Of a stretch of DNA of 64,000 bases, positions 25,613 to 36,639 are shown in pieces. The notes under the pieces are model-generated. The model was not told the DNA's origin, made no database searches, and saw only the letters and a program-made list of their open reading frames with translations. Origin of the DNA: Azadirachta indica. Taxonomy: Eukaryota; Streptophyta; Magnoliopsida; Sapindales; Meliaceae. The position numbers and the translations under genes were made by a program. Location of the stretch: NCBI GenBank assembly GCA_022749755.1, contig CM040448.1, positions 6,136,481 through 6,200,480 of the forward strand, written 5' to 3'. Positions within the stretch are counted from its first letter, which is position 1; every line of letters begins with the position of its first letter.

Positions 25613-26560
25613 AGTACAAATCATCATTGATATGTACTTCTCATTAACAAGCTCAAACTTAACTAGTCTTGAATTCCCTAGATTCGTATTTGCTATTAGC
25701 CATTCAGCCCAAACGATGCTTCATGAAATTTTAGTACTTTAAGCAATGGATTCGCAAAACATTCACAAAAAATTAATTTTAAGTATTTGATGAAATTTTT
25801 AATAATCACTTCTTCACAAAATCAACTCACTTTATAGCAGATTTTGAAAAACAATTTTATATATAAATATAATATCAAATATATCAATTTAGAATTATAA
25901 AAATTTAAAATTAACTTTAAAATGATTCTCAAATTTAATTAGAATATAAAATTGTTCAAATCAAAATATTTTTTCTTTTTATTATTCATTATTTTTTATT
26001 TTCAAAAATTTAGTTAATAATTTTATAATTTATTATAAATTATTTAAAAATAGTATGTGTATATATATAAACAACCTCACCGAAAATTAAATTTCATTTA
26101 TCACTATTTATAATATACATTTTGGTAATTAGGATTACTGCAATATTTTAATAGTAAAATTTGCCAAATACATAAAATTGTTTTTGAAATCAACAACATT
26201 CTTAAAAATAAAATTTATCAAATATTATATAAATTTTCTTCAAAACTGATTATTTTTAAGCATAATAGAAACAAATTATTTTAAAATTTATAGAATCTAA
26301 AATTGGCCCGTAGAATAATTTTTTTTTCTCTATTTATAATTGTATGTTCGCTTTGCATACTAATATAATAGCACTAAAGGAATAAAATAAGTTTTAAAAA
26401 AATTCATTAGTTACTAATATCAAAGAAAATTAAGAGATTATGTTTATTATTTATAGTTAAATTTTTAGAAGAATAAATATTATTTAAAATAATTGTATTT
26501 ATTAAGTTCAAATTTACGTTCTTTTGTTTAAGAAAAGTTATGGTTTGAATAAAGGGCAAT
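25613..26560. repeat. Further UGT 3'-flank copy with AT-rich insertion
   Basis: 25613-25770 matches the UGT-1 flank at 20454-20690 with an internal deletion. The following AT-rich part (25770-26560) matches 28970-29790 of unit B, and its first portion matches 31530-31885. No coding sequence is seen. Confidence 0.65.
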
Positions 26561-26876
26561 ATTCTTTTTATCCCAATCATCATTGACAATCATCAATCTG
26601 CTCCTAAATATATCCCCAAAAGTTAACTTCAATCGTTAAAAATTACCGTTGCCGCAATTAATTTGAAAAAAAAAAATGATTTTACCCAAACAAATTGAAA
26701 ATTAATTTTTTCTCTATATATTTTTTTATTTTTTTCTTCTTTCTTCAATGGTTGTCCATGGTAGCCACCATGACTACAACAAGCCATCAAAAAATGGCCG
26801 CAGCAGCCACCATGGAAGCCATAAGCAATCGAAAAATGGCTGCGCCAGCCACAGGCAGCCACCATATCCATCATAA

Positions 26877-26909
<33 letters not shown>

Positions 26910-27130
26910 GGGAAGAAGAAAAGAAAAGATATGAAGAAGAAGACAGAGTAGAAAAAATAAATAATTATTTTAATTATTTAGAATTATAAAATTACAATTT
27001 TATGCTTTTAACTATTTGAGATTACGGTGGAAGTTAATGTTTGGGGATAGAATGAGAATTTTTATTAAAGTTAGGGGTAGGTTGATGATTATCAGTAATA
27101 CTTGGAGATAAATTGAAAATTACTTGTTTG
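26556..27130. mobile_element. Foldback/MITE-like element
   Basis: The left arm (about 26556-26650: CAATCATCAATCTGCTCCTAA, then TATCCCCAAAAGTTAACTTC) resembles the reverse complement of the right arm (about 27005-27125: ATAATCATCAACCTACCCC, then TATCCCCAAACATTAACTTC). The arms are imperfect, with small indels. The loop holds a GC-richer block (26750-26870) of repeated CCATGG- and AAAATGGC-type words, an AAT microsatellite and a purine-rich run. No transposase is present and target duplication was not resolved. Confidence 0.5.
26873..26908. repeat. AAT microsatellite
   Basis: About ten AAT units in a row. The plus-strand frame through it gives a poly-Ile tail and is not a gene. Confidence 0.9.
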
Positions 27131-27299
27131 AATAAATTAATAATCAGAAAATTCTCATTTCTCTTTTGATGTCTGATCTAATATTTCGATACTCTTTCAT
27201 TGTTTTTATAATACTCATAATCCCCTCTCTATTAGTTGATAGGGCTAAATATAATAACATATAAATTTATAAAGTTTAGCTTATTAACTTAAATAGTCT

Positions 27300-27794
27300 T
27301 AATAATTTCAAAATATCCATAAAAACTCAAAAATACTAAATCTAAGTTTCAATATTTGAAAGACAAAAACTAAAACCGGAAGACTTTTGTAGAGGCGCTA
27401 AATAATTTTGGGTCTACTTAAAGCTAAAGCCAAAAAATTTATAGATAATTTATTTAAGTTCTTCACAAATAATTCAGTGATTAGCGTCTAGGGAGTAAAA
27501 ATTAAAAAACAAAAAGGGAACCCACAATCTATTTATTCATAATTAAATTTTCAATATAAATTAGAATTAAGATAGAACACAAACGAAAAAAAAGTATTAG
27601 TTGATATCAAATAATAAAATTTAATATTAATATACACAGAATATTAAAATTATTAAAATAAGTAAAAATAATTATTCAATTAATTATTTGTTTATTGTTA
27701 ATTTAATTAAATTAATTCAAGTACAAAATAATTAAATATTCTAATAATAATAATTCAAATTTGAATGTTACCTATTTAAAGAAATATATTTGTT
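27300..27794. repeat. Upstream part of UGT unit B
   Basis: This matches 40220-40760 in the upstream DNA of UGT-2 (for example AAAATACTAAATCTAAGTTT, TATTAGTTGATATCA, TTAATTTAATTAAATTAA). It shows that UGT-3 belongs to a third copy of the unit rather than being a loose retro-insertion. No coding sequence is seen. Confidence 0.65.
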
Positions 27795-28103
27795 GATAGG
27801 AACGATTTGGAAATTTAACTAAAACATTTTTGCAGGTTATGCCTTTGATGAAATGAATGGACGAGAAGTTAAAGTATAGATTGTGTAATTGCATACGGGC
27901 CTATGGGGTGGGCTATTGAAGTAGTAGAAAAGATTAATATCAAGCGAGCTGCTGTTTGGGCTGCATCAGCTGCATGGCTTCCGATGTCGTTAAATATCCC
28001 AAAGCTGATTGACGATGGAATCGTTAACAATAAAGGTGAGATTTTCTTGCGGCTGGAATTCCACCTTAGAAGGCGTGGGCAATGGGGTTAATTTCTTGAT
28101 ATT
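27795..28103 (+). pseudogene. UGT-3, remnant of the same glycosyltransferase
   Basis: The 3' half of exon 1 survives from about 27795 (matching the RNDFGNLTEKFLQVM region) to 28034, with an internal deletion in the KLEELIDE part and a broken frame before MGWAIEVVEKINIKRAAVW. The intron donor (GTGAGATTTTCT, from 28035) is then joined directly to part of the PSPG box (GCGGCTGGAATTCCACC.TAG through TTAATTTCTTG). The rest of the intron, most of exon 2, the first 75 or so codons and the C-terminus are missing. A product cannot be made. Retention of the donor sequence shows a DNA-level duplicate, not a retrocopy. Confidence 0.9.
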
Positions 28104-28851
28104 TATCTTGATATTGTTTTTAAAATAAATTAAATTCAGAAAAATAATTTACAATAAAATAGATAAATTTGATATTTATTCTAATATTTTTAAAATAAAT
28201 TAAATTTAAAAAAATATGAAATAGATAAATCTAATAATTTATATGAATATAAAATATAAACATCCATTCGTGCCTTTCTCTAATTTTTTTTTAATAATTA
28301 AATAATAATAATAACAATAATTTTTTAAAAAATTAAATTATTATAATGAATTAAATTACTATAGTAAATAAGAAAAACAAAATTAAAAATTTGCCATCGT
28401 GGTTTGGCTCTTTGGATAATTAATGCGAAAATTCAAGATTATCTAAATTCGAGTAGCTTCTACATTAGTTCCCCGTCATGAAAAATCCAACCAAAAAAGA
28501 AATATACATAAAAGGAAAATTCATAAGTGTAAGAAACTCAAATCTTGTTTCTTTCTATTCTCTTGCCCTCCAACCAAATCAATCAATATATATATATATT
28601 AAGATACATAAAAATATATTTAAGAGATTTTGCATGATTGTTAATTTTATTTGTTATTAATTTTATGATTTATTTATTTATTTATTTTGTTAATCATTTA
28701 AAATATATTTTTGACTTTGTGGTCGTTGGGACGCAGCCAAAGTTGAAATTTACCATAATCTTATTTAACGGATGGACTTACCAAATACGTTTTTAAATTT
28801 CAGGGGTAATAGTATATTTTCAAAAATCTTGGGATAATCGGGAATTTTCCC
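28104..28851. mobile_element. Mutator-like element remnant, copy B
   Basis: This matches 24170-24920 of copy A (GAATTAAATTA.TATA, ATTCGAG.AGCTTCTA, CATGAAAAATCCAAC) and then has the uninterrupted right inverted end 28762-28851 (TTTAACGGATGGACTTA to GGGAATTTTCCC). The left end is deleted; the break lies inside the UGT-3 PSPG fragment. Absence of the SINE-like insertion shows that the insertion entered copy A after the copies separated. Confidence 0.6.
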
Positions 28852-29790
28852 AACATAAATCATCAATTGATAACTAGCCTTGAATTCACTAGATTCATAT
28901 TTGCTATTAGCCATTCATCTAGATTAGCAAAACACATAAGATTTTGTTTCAGATTGCTGTTGTAGGATGTAAAAATGATTTTGAGTAGTTAAAAATAATT
29001 TTAAATGATTTTGAGTAGTTAAAAAGAATTTTAGGTGTTTAGTAAAATTTTTTGATAATCATTTTTTAGAAAATCAACTTATTTTACAACATATTTTGAA
29101 AAATAATTTTATTCATAAATATAATACTAAATATACCAATTTAAAATTATAAAAATTCAAATTAACTTTAAAATGATTATTAAATTTTAAATTTAATCAG
29201 AAAATAAAATACATAAAATAAAAATATTTTTTTTCTTTTTATTACTTATTGCTTTTTTATTTTTGAAAATATAAATAAAAATTTTAAATTTTTTTGCCGT
29301 AAATTTAAAAGTAAATTTCATTCATCACGATTTATTATGTAAGTTTTGATAATTAGGATTACCATAATATTTTAATAATAAAATTTATTAAATGTATAAA
29401 ATTGTTTTTTAAATTCACGTACTTTCGGAAAGTAAAATTTACTAAACACTAAACTCATTTTATTGAAAATTGATTATTTTTATGTGCTGTAAAAGCAAAT
29501 TATTTTAAAATCCATAACAATCCTGAACTGACCTATGGACATGATTTTTTTTTTTTTCTATTCTCTATTTATAATTGTATGTTCACTTTGCATATTAACA
29601 TAATAGCACTAAAGGACCTAAATAAACTAAAAAAAATTCATTAGTTACTAATATAAAAAAAAGAAGAGAAATTATGTTTTGTTATTTCTAGTTAAATTAT
29701 ACGAGAAATAAATATTATTTTAATAATTGTGTATAATAAATCAAAATTGACCCTTTTTTATTAAAGAAAATTTATGGTTTCACTAAATTA
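28852..29790. repeat. UGT 3' flank in unit B
   Basis: This starts with the nine-base target AACATAAAT, then TCATCAATTGATAACTAGCC, equivalent to 20450-20560 with a deletion. The later part matches 25770-26560. No coding sequence is seen. An AT run follows at about 29900-29920. Confidence 0.65.
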
Positions 29791-30034
29791 ATAAAAATAT
29801 AATATTATATTAATTAAATTAGTTTTAATTATAGTTTTATATGTACTCTTTTATAATCCTTTTCTATTATCATGACATTTTAATAATGTTTATTTTTTAT
29901 ATATATATATATATATATTATAAACATTCGAAGCATATATGTCATTATACTTATTTATGTTTAACCAATTTATAGTGTTATTGTATAAGTTTTCATTTGC
30001 TCATAATTACTAATTGAAGAACAACATAATTCAC

Positions 30035-33000
30035 CTTAGTGCCAAAATACAAAATCTCTCGAACTACCATAAAATAAAGTACCACCACAGTACAAACAAA
30101 CCATCCTTGTGATAAGGAAAACAAAATCTCCTTGAACTACCAAAAAAATAAAGTATCACTGTAGTACCAACACTGCTCTTGCAGGAAATAAAATGAAGTC
30201 TACTCAGACTACTACATAATAAAGTACCACTATGGTATTAATAAATTGCCCTTACGGTAAATAAATATAAAGTCCATTCGGATTGCTAGAAAATAAAGTA
30301 CGAAATAAACAAAGTCCCCTTGGATAACTATAAAATAAAGTATGACCATGGTACTAACAAACTGCATTCGCGGTAAATAAAACAAAGTCTCCTTGAACTA
30401 GCAAAAAAATAAAATACCACCATGGTACCGACACATCGCCCTTGAAGTAAATAAAATAAAGTTTTCTCGGACTACCAAAAATAAAAAGCACACCTATGTT
30501 ATCGACAAATCGCCTTTGTGGTAAAATAAAACAAAGTCCTCTTAGATTACTAGAAATTAAAGTACCACTACGGTACTAATAAATTGCCTTTGCAATAAAA
30601 AATACAAAGTTCTTTCAGACTACTAGAAGATAAAGTACCTCCATGGTACTGACAAACTGTCATCGCTGTAAATAAAACAAAATCCCCTGGGATTACTAGA
30701 AAATAAATTCCTCTTGGACTACCACAATGTAAAGTACCATTGTCATATCGATAAATGGACCTTGCGGTAAATAAATATAAAGTCCATTCGGACCACCATA
30801 AAGTAAAGTACCATCATGGTAACAACAACCGTCATCAAAGTAAATAAAACATGGTCCACTCGGATTACCATAAAATAAAGTACAACCTTAGAACTGGCAA
30901 ACTATTCTTGCAGTAAATAAAACAAAGTCTCCTCTGACTAGTAGAAAATAAAACACCACCATTATATTGACACATCACCCTCTTGATAAATAAAATAAAG
31001 TATTCTTGGACTACCAGAAAAAAAAGTACAACTATGGTATTGACGAACTACCGGTGCAGTAAATAAAACAAACATCTCCCGATTACTAGAAAATAAAGAA
31101 TCACTATAGTACTAACACACTACTCTCACAAGAAACAAAATAATGTCCCTTTGAACTACTATAAAATAAAATACTATTATGATATCAACACACTGCCCTT
31201 GTGATAAAATACTATCTCTAGTTTTCTAGTTTCATCAATAGAATTTCCGTAAATTAATAGATTTGTAAATAATAAATAGGATCGTAATTAAAAAAAGTTA
31301 ACGATTAGACTCGACGAATAAATTTTTAAATTTCAAAGAGTAATAAGATAATTCCAAAAACCTTGAGGTAATTGGGGATTTGCCCAGTACAAATCATCAT
31401 TGATATGTACTTCTCATTAACAAGCTCAAACTTAACTAGCCTTGAATTCCCTAGATTCGTATTTGCTATTAGCCATTCAGCCCAAACGATGCTTCATGAA
31501 ATTTTAGTACTTTAAGCAATGGATTCGCAAAACATTCACAAAATTAATTTTAAGTATTTGATGAAATTTTTTAATAATCACATCTTCACAAAATCAACTC
31601 ACTTTATAGCAGATTTTGAAAAACGATTTTATATATAAATATAATATCAAATATATCAATTTAGAATTATAAAAATTCAAAATTAACTTTAAAATGATTC
31701 TCAAATTTAATTAGAATATAAAATTGTTCAAATCAAAATATTTTTTTTTTTATTATTTATTATTTTTTTATTTTCAAAAAAATAGTTAAAAATTTTATAG
31801 TTTATTATAAATTATTTTAAAATAGTATGTGTGTATATATAAACAACCTCACCTAAAATTAAATTTCATTTATCACTATTTATTTAACAACAACCGTCAT
31901 CAAAGTAAATAAAACATAGTCCCCTCGGATTACCATAAAATAAAGTACAGCCTTAGAACTAGCAAACTATTCTCGCAGTAAATAAAACAAAGTCTCCTCT
32001 GACTAGTAGAAAATAAAACACCACCATGATATTGACACATCACCCTCTCGATAAATAAAATAAAGTATTCTTGGACTACCAGAAAATAAAGTACAACTAT
32101 GGTATTGACGAACTACCGGTGCAGTAAATAAAACAAACATCTGTCGATTACTAGAAAATAAAGAATCACTATAGTACTACTCTCACAAGAAACAAAATAA
32201 TGTCCCTTTGAACTACCATAAAATAAAATACTATTATGATATCAACACACTGCCCTTGTGATAAAGAAAATAAAATTCCCTCGAACTACTAAAAAATAAA
32301 GCATTATCATGGTACTGACATCGACCTGGGAGTAAAGAAAACAAAGTCCTTACAAACTATCAGAAAATAAAGTACTTTCAAGGCATTAACACACCACCCA
32401 CGTACGAAATAAAAAATCCTATTAGATTACCAGAAAATAAAGTACTGCCATGGTATTGACATCGCCCTCGCGGTAAGTAAAACAAAGTCTCTTTGGAGTA
32501 CCATGAAATAAAGTAACATTATAGTGTTGACATAATGCCGTTGTGGTAAACAAAATTGAGTCCCTTTAGACAACCAGAAAATAAGCTAATCCTATAGCAT
32601 TGACACTCTGCCTACATGATAAACAAAACTTAGTTTTTTATGCAACCAGAAAATAAAGGACTGTAATGGTACCAACAAAATCATGTAGTCAAAGAAAATC
32701 TAGTCCTCTCAGACTAATATAAAGTAAGTACTATCATGGTACTGATGAACTGCACTCATAATAAATAAAATAAAGTTGCCTTGAACAACCAAAAATAAAG
32801 TACCATCATGGTAGCAATACACCACCTTCGTGATAAATGAACCAAAATGTCCTCACACTACCTGAAAATAAAGTACCATCGTGCTATTGAGACATTACCC
32901 TCATGGTAAAGATAAAGCCCCCTCTACTACTAGTCAATGAAGTATAACTGTGATATTGACCCGTTCTTGTGGTATTGACACACCACCTTTACGATAAAGA

Positions 33001-33235
33001 CAAAGTCTGTTCAGACTACTAGAAAATAAAGTATCACCATGGTAAGAACACACTGCCTTTGTTTTAATAAAAAAATTCTTCTATGGTACTCTAAAAAATA
33101 AAATAACCCATGGTACTAACAAATTACCCTTGTGGTCGACAAAAATTATTATGTTGGAAACTACCAAAAAATAAATCATTGTCATGGTACCAAAAAATTG
33201 CCTTCATGATCAAACAAAAGTAAGTCACTTTGTAC
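30035..33235. repeat. Satellite array with a period of about 74 bp
   Basis: Degenerate tandem units carry the recurring words AAATAAAGTACCA, ATGGTA, GACA(A/C)A.TGCCCTTG, GGTAAATAAAACAAAGTC and GGA.TACCA. The AATAAAG word spaces at about 70-76 bp (30074, 30148, 30218, 30292 and so on). Allowing for an insertion at 31210-31885, roughly 34 units are present. Units differ by substitutions and small indels. No open frame persists. I do not recognise the family. Confidence 0.9.
31210..31885. repeat. Copy of 25438-26100 inserted in the satellite
   Basis: From CTATCTCTAGTTTTCTAG to CATTTATCACTATTTAT this is a close copy of 25438-26100 (SINE tail, Mutator right end, UGT 3' flank and AT-rich flank). 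On both sides lies the same stretch of satellite: 30821-31209 and 31886-32264 are close copies, both starting AACAACAACCGTCATCAAAG. Confidence 0.85.
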
Positions 33236-33508
33236 TATGTTCTTAGTGTCATATTTTAGGAATTTTGTTGTTGTCTACTTATAATTGCTATCTACTTCAC
33301 TAGATCAGGATCTAAATTTTTTCGATGGCATTTTCCTATTAACCTATAATAAATCTCGTTTGGTATTCTAGTGCAATTAATCTTATAAATTCCTAATCCA
33401 TCAAAGATGATTTTGTAGAATTTATTGCACTATGCATAAAGCAAATTACCTTCAATATCAATACACATTACCCATATATGGAGTATCAAAATCACAAAAG
33501 AAAGCAGG

Positions 33509-34385
33509 TGACGTAAACAAAGCTGCACAACCACACATATAAGAAGGGGAACTTAGACGTAGGCTTAGAGACTCAAAGGCAGATTCCTATAATCCATTAA
33601 GCTTGCCAAGTCGGTTGAACACAAGACTTAGAGCCAAGCATTTTAAAGAAGTGTTAAATGGGCTGATTCGACAAGCTAGTTAATTGCAAATATGTTGAGG
33701 CTTGGCATAAGTCTAAATCATTTCAAGGGAATCTAGTCACTATGATTAAGGTTCTAGAATATTCCAATTGAGGACTTAGACGTTTTCAACTTTCGAAAGT
33801 TTCAAGATGCAAGATATGAAAGATTTGACTTTTGTTTGTTTAGATTACTTACTTTATAAAGAATTAGTTTCCTAATTTGTTTAGGATTGTTATTTCTATG
33901 TTAAAGTAAAACTCTATCATTCGTAATTAAATTAAAATTATAGTTTTCCTAATCTAGTCATAATCAGATTCTAGTTTTCTTAATTAATTTAAGATTCTTA
34001 CTATTACTTAATTTAGGATTCCTATCTCATTTAATTTAGAATTTCTATTAGTCTATATATTTATATCGGGCTACCATTGTTTTAAAATTATGAACATTGT
34101 TTTTTTTAATGAGAGGGAGATATCGTATTCTTCTTTCATTCTTGAAAGTATTTTGAACTTGTCAAATTTATTTTTAGAGTGTTCAAACAATTAAACATAT
34201 CACCTTTATTCTTGAGTTGCTCTTGAGTTTCTTGGTGTGGCATCTTCGAAGAACCATAGTTCTTGGTTCTTATCTTTCTAAGTAATCAATCAAAACTCAA
34301 TAAACTTACGTCTTAAAAATCTTAGGGTTTAGTAGCATGTTTGGTATTAGGTTTTGTCCTCTCGTCATTGGCAAGGTTCATATTA
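33509..34385 (+). repeat. 5' LTR of gypsy-B
   Basis: It begins TGACGTAAACAAAGCTGC and ends TTCATATTA. Just after it TTGGCATTGAAGC resembles a decayed initiator-Met tRNA primer-binding site. It aligns with 39039-39978. Confidence 0.8.
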
Positions 34386-35292
34386 GTTGGCATTGAAGCT
34401 TTGGTTTTAAGGCAAGTTTGAATTGTCCTTTAATTGCTTTATTGTTTCTTGATTTCTAAATTAGAATTTTGAAAATACAACAAAAAGAAAAAAAAATTGA
34501 CTGGCCAAACATTTGAATTATTGTTTCTATTTCATATTTCTTAATTTTAGTTCCTACAAAAAAAGTGAAAAGAAAAAAAAGGAAAAAAAAGAAAGAAAAG
34601 AAAAGAAAAACAAAATTGTTGCTATCCATTATACCCATAATTTCTTATGGTGTTAACCTAGCATGCCTTACTTTTGAACCATCATTATCACTTTAATTGC
34701 TTGCATCAGTTTCTTGATAATTGCTTATTGAATTTGTGATTTGTTTAAACTACTTCTCATCTTGAATTGTTGTTTAAAACTTGATTATTCTTGGGTCTAC
34801 TTAAAAGTGAAAAGAAGACGCAATGAGTGAAAAAGGACAAGAATAGTGAGAATATAAGAGAGAAAAGGTTGTTTGAGTGCTCAAATACAAGAGTGAGTAA
34901 ATCTTTCTTGAGTAAAACATGTAAGGAAATGCTTGCGAAGGTTTTAAAGTTATTTTGCAAATTCTAAATATGTTATACAATCAAGGAAAAAACTCAATCA
35001 CAGAGGTACAACACCAACCATTTTGAACTTACAATTATAGGAGTTGTTGAGGGAGATAAGATGGACAATGACAATTGAATTAATGTAAATTAATAAGAGG
35101 ATGGATAGAAAGGGAAGAAGTGGAAGTAACTAAGGGCAGCCTCAAAACGCTTCTATTACACAACTACCTAGGCAAGTGCAACCAATGGTGCGATTAGGTA
35201 ATGTTGAAGATGACGAGGAGTTGGAAGAGTTGGATGAACTACCAATGAATTAAGCCAAGTTTTGGCATGGTTCTGGGAATAAAGAAGTAAGG

Positions 35293-36110
35293 ATGGGTAG
35301 AGCTAGGCGGGATGATGATCTGGAAAGCAGTAAGGTGAAAATTCCACCCCGCCAAGGTAGAAATAATCTTGAGACTTATTTAGACTGGAAGAAGAGTGTA
35401 AAAATGGTCTTCAACTGTCACAATTGCTTCGAGAACAAAAAGGTAAAACTTACTGCAATTGAATTCACAGATTATACTATGTTTGGTCGGGTCAATTATT
35501 AAAGAATAAGAGGAAAAATCAAGAATGTTCTGATGAGACATGGGACAAGATGAAGGCAATTATGAGAAGACATTTATTCTCAACTACTACCATCAAAGTT
35601 GTTCAATAAATTGCAACATTTAGCTTAAGGATCCAAGAGCATAGATGAATTGTATAAAGAGATGAAGGTTGCTATGATTTGAGCGAATATAAAAGAGGAC
35701 AGAAAAGCCACTATAGTTAGGTCTTGTATGGTTTAAACTATAAGATAGCGAATATTGTGAGATTCAACATTATGTGGAGTTTATGGATATGGTGCATAAA
35801 GCCATCAAAGTTAAACAATAATTGATGTCAAAAAATATGGCTAGAAGGAGAACAAGCACAACTGCTATAAACACATGGAGGCCAACCTTTAAATAGGATA
35901 AATTTCTATTAACTAAATCTAAGTCTAAACCCTTTAAGGATGCCAAATAAGTTGCGACACCGAAATAAGGTAACACTGAATTCACCGTTCTAGAAATCAT
36001 GATATTATGTGTTTAAAGTGTTCAGGCAGAGGTCATATAGCTAGCCAATGCTCGAATAAATGGGTGCTGGTGATCAATGCTCAAGAGAAGATTGAGTTAG
36101 AAGATGAATA
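35293..36110 (+). pseudogene. Gypsy-B gag remnant
   Basis: The N-terminal capsid part reads clearly at 35293-35502 (KIPPRQGRNNLETYLDWKKS, then NKKVKLTAIEFTDY), the usual start of plant gypsy Gag proteins. The remainder continues in other frames with stops and reaches a CCHC zinc knuckle at 36018-36060. The protein would coat genomic RNA of the element; here it is broken. Confidence 0.75.
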
Positions 36111-36639
36111 GAAGAGCAAATAGATAACATGCCTTTTCTTATAGACACCTACAAAGGGCCATATGCTATGGACATAGAATTAGTAGTGGCAAGATGAGTT
36201 CTTAAATCGCAAGTTAAGGAAGAAGAAAATAATCAGTGGGAGAACTTGTTCTATACTTAGTGTTTCGTGAACAATATAGTTTATAGAATTATAATTGATA
36301 ATGAAAATTGCATTAACATGGCCAACACTGAATTTCATTGCAAACAAAAGTTAGATCAAGAGAGTTTTACTTTTATACAGTCTTTTATAATACTTATGTA
36401 TATAGAGGCCTTTTTTCTGTACTAATGATCTTGTCGAATTTTTGCCGACCAGCATTGTTTGTCTTCTACAGGAATTCAAGACTGTCTTTCCCAATGAAGT
36501 ATCTACTAGTTTACCTTCAATTTGAAGAATTTAAAAACAAATTGATTTCATACCCGTTGTAACAATTCTAAACTGACAAGCCTATAAAAGTAACCTTGAG
36601 GAGACAAAGGAACTTCTGTAACAAGTTAACAAGCTAATG

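Noticed and set aside
26629..26934. Met/Ala/Thr-rich and Cys/Gly/His-rich open frames on opposite strands
   Set aside because: They come from short repeats and an AAT microsatellite in the loop of a foldback element. There is no family match.
30035..33235. Regularly spaced repeats that could suggest a CRISPR-like array
   Set aside because: The whole unit of about 74 bp is tandemly repeated and degenerate, with no distinct spacers or cas genes, in a plant nuclear context. It is a satellite.
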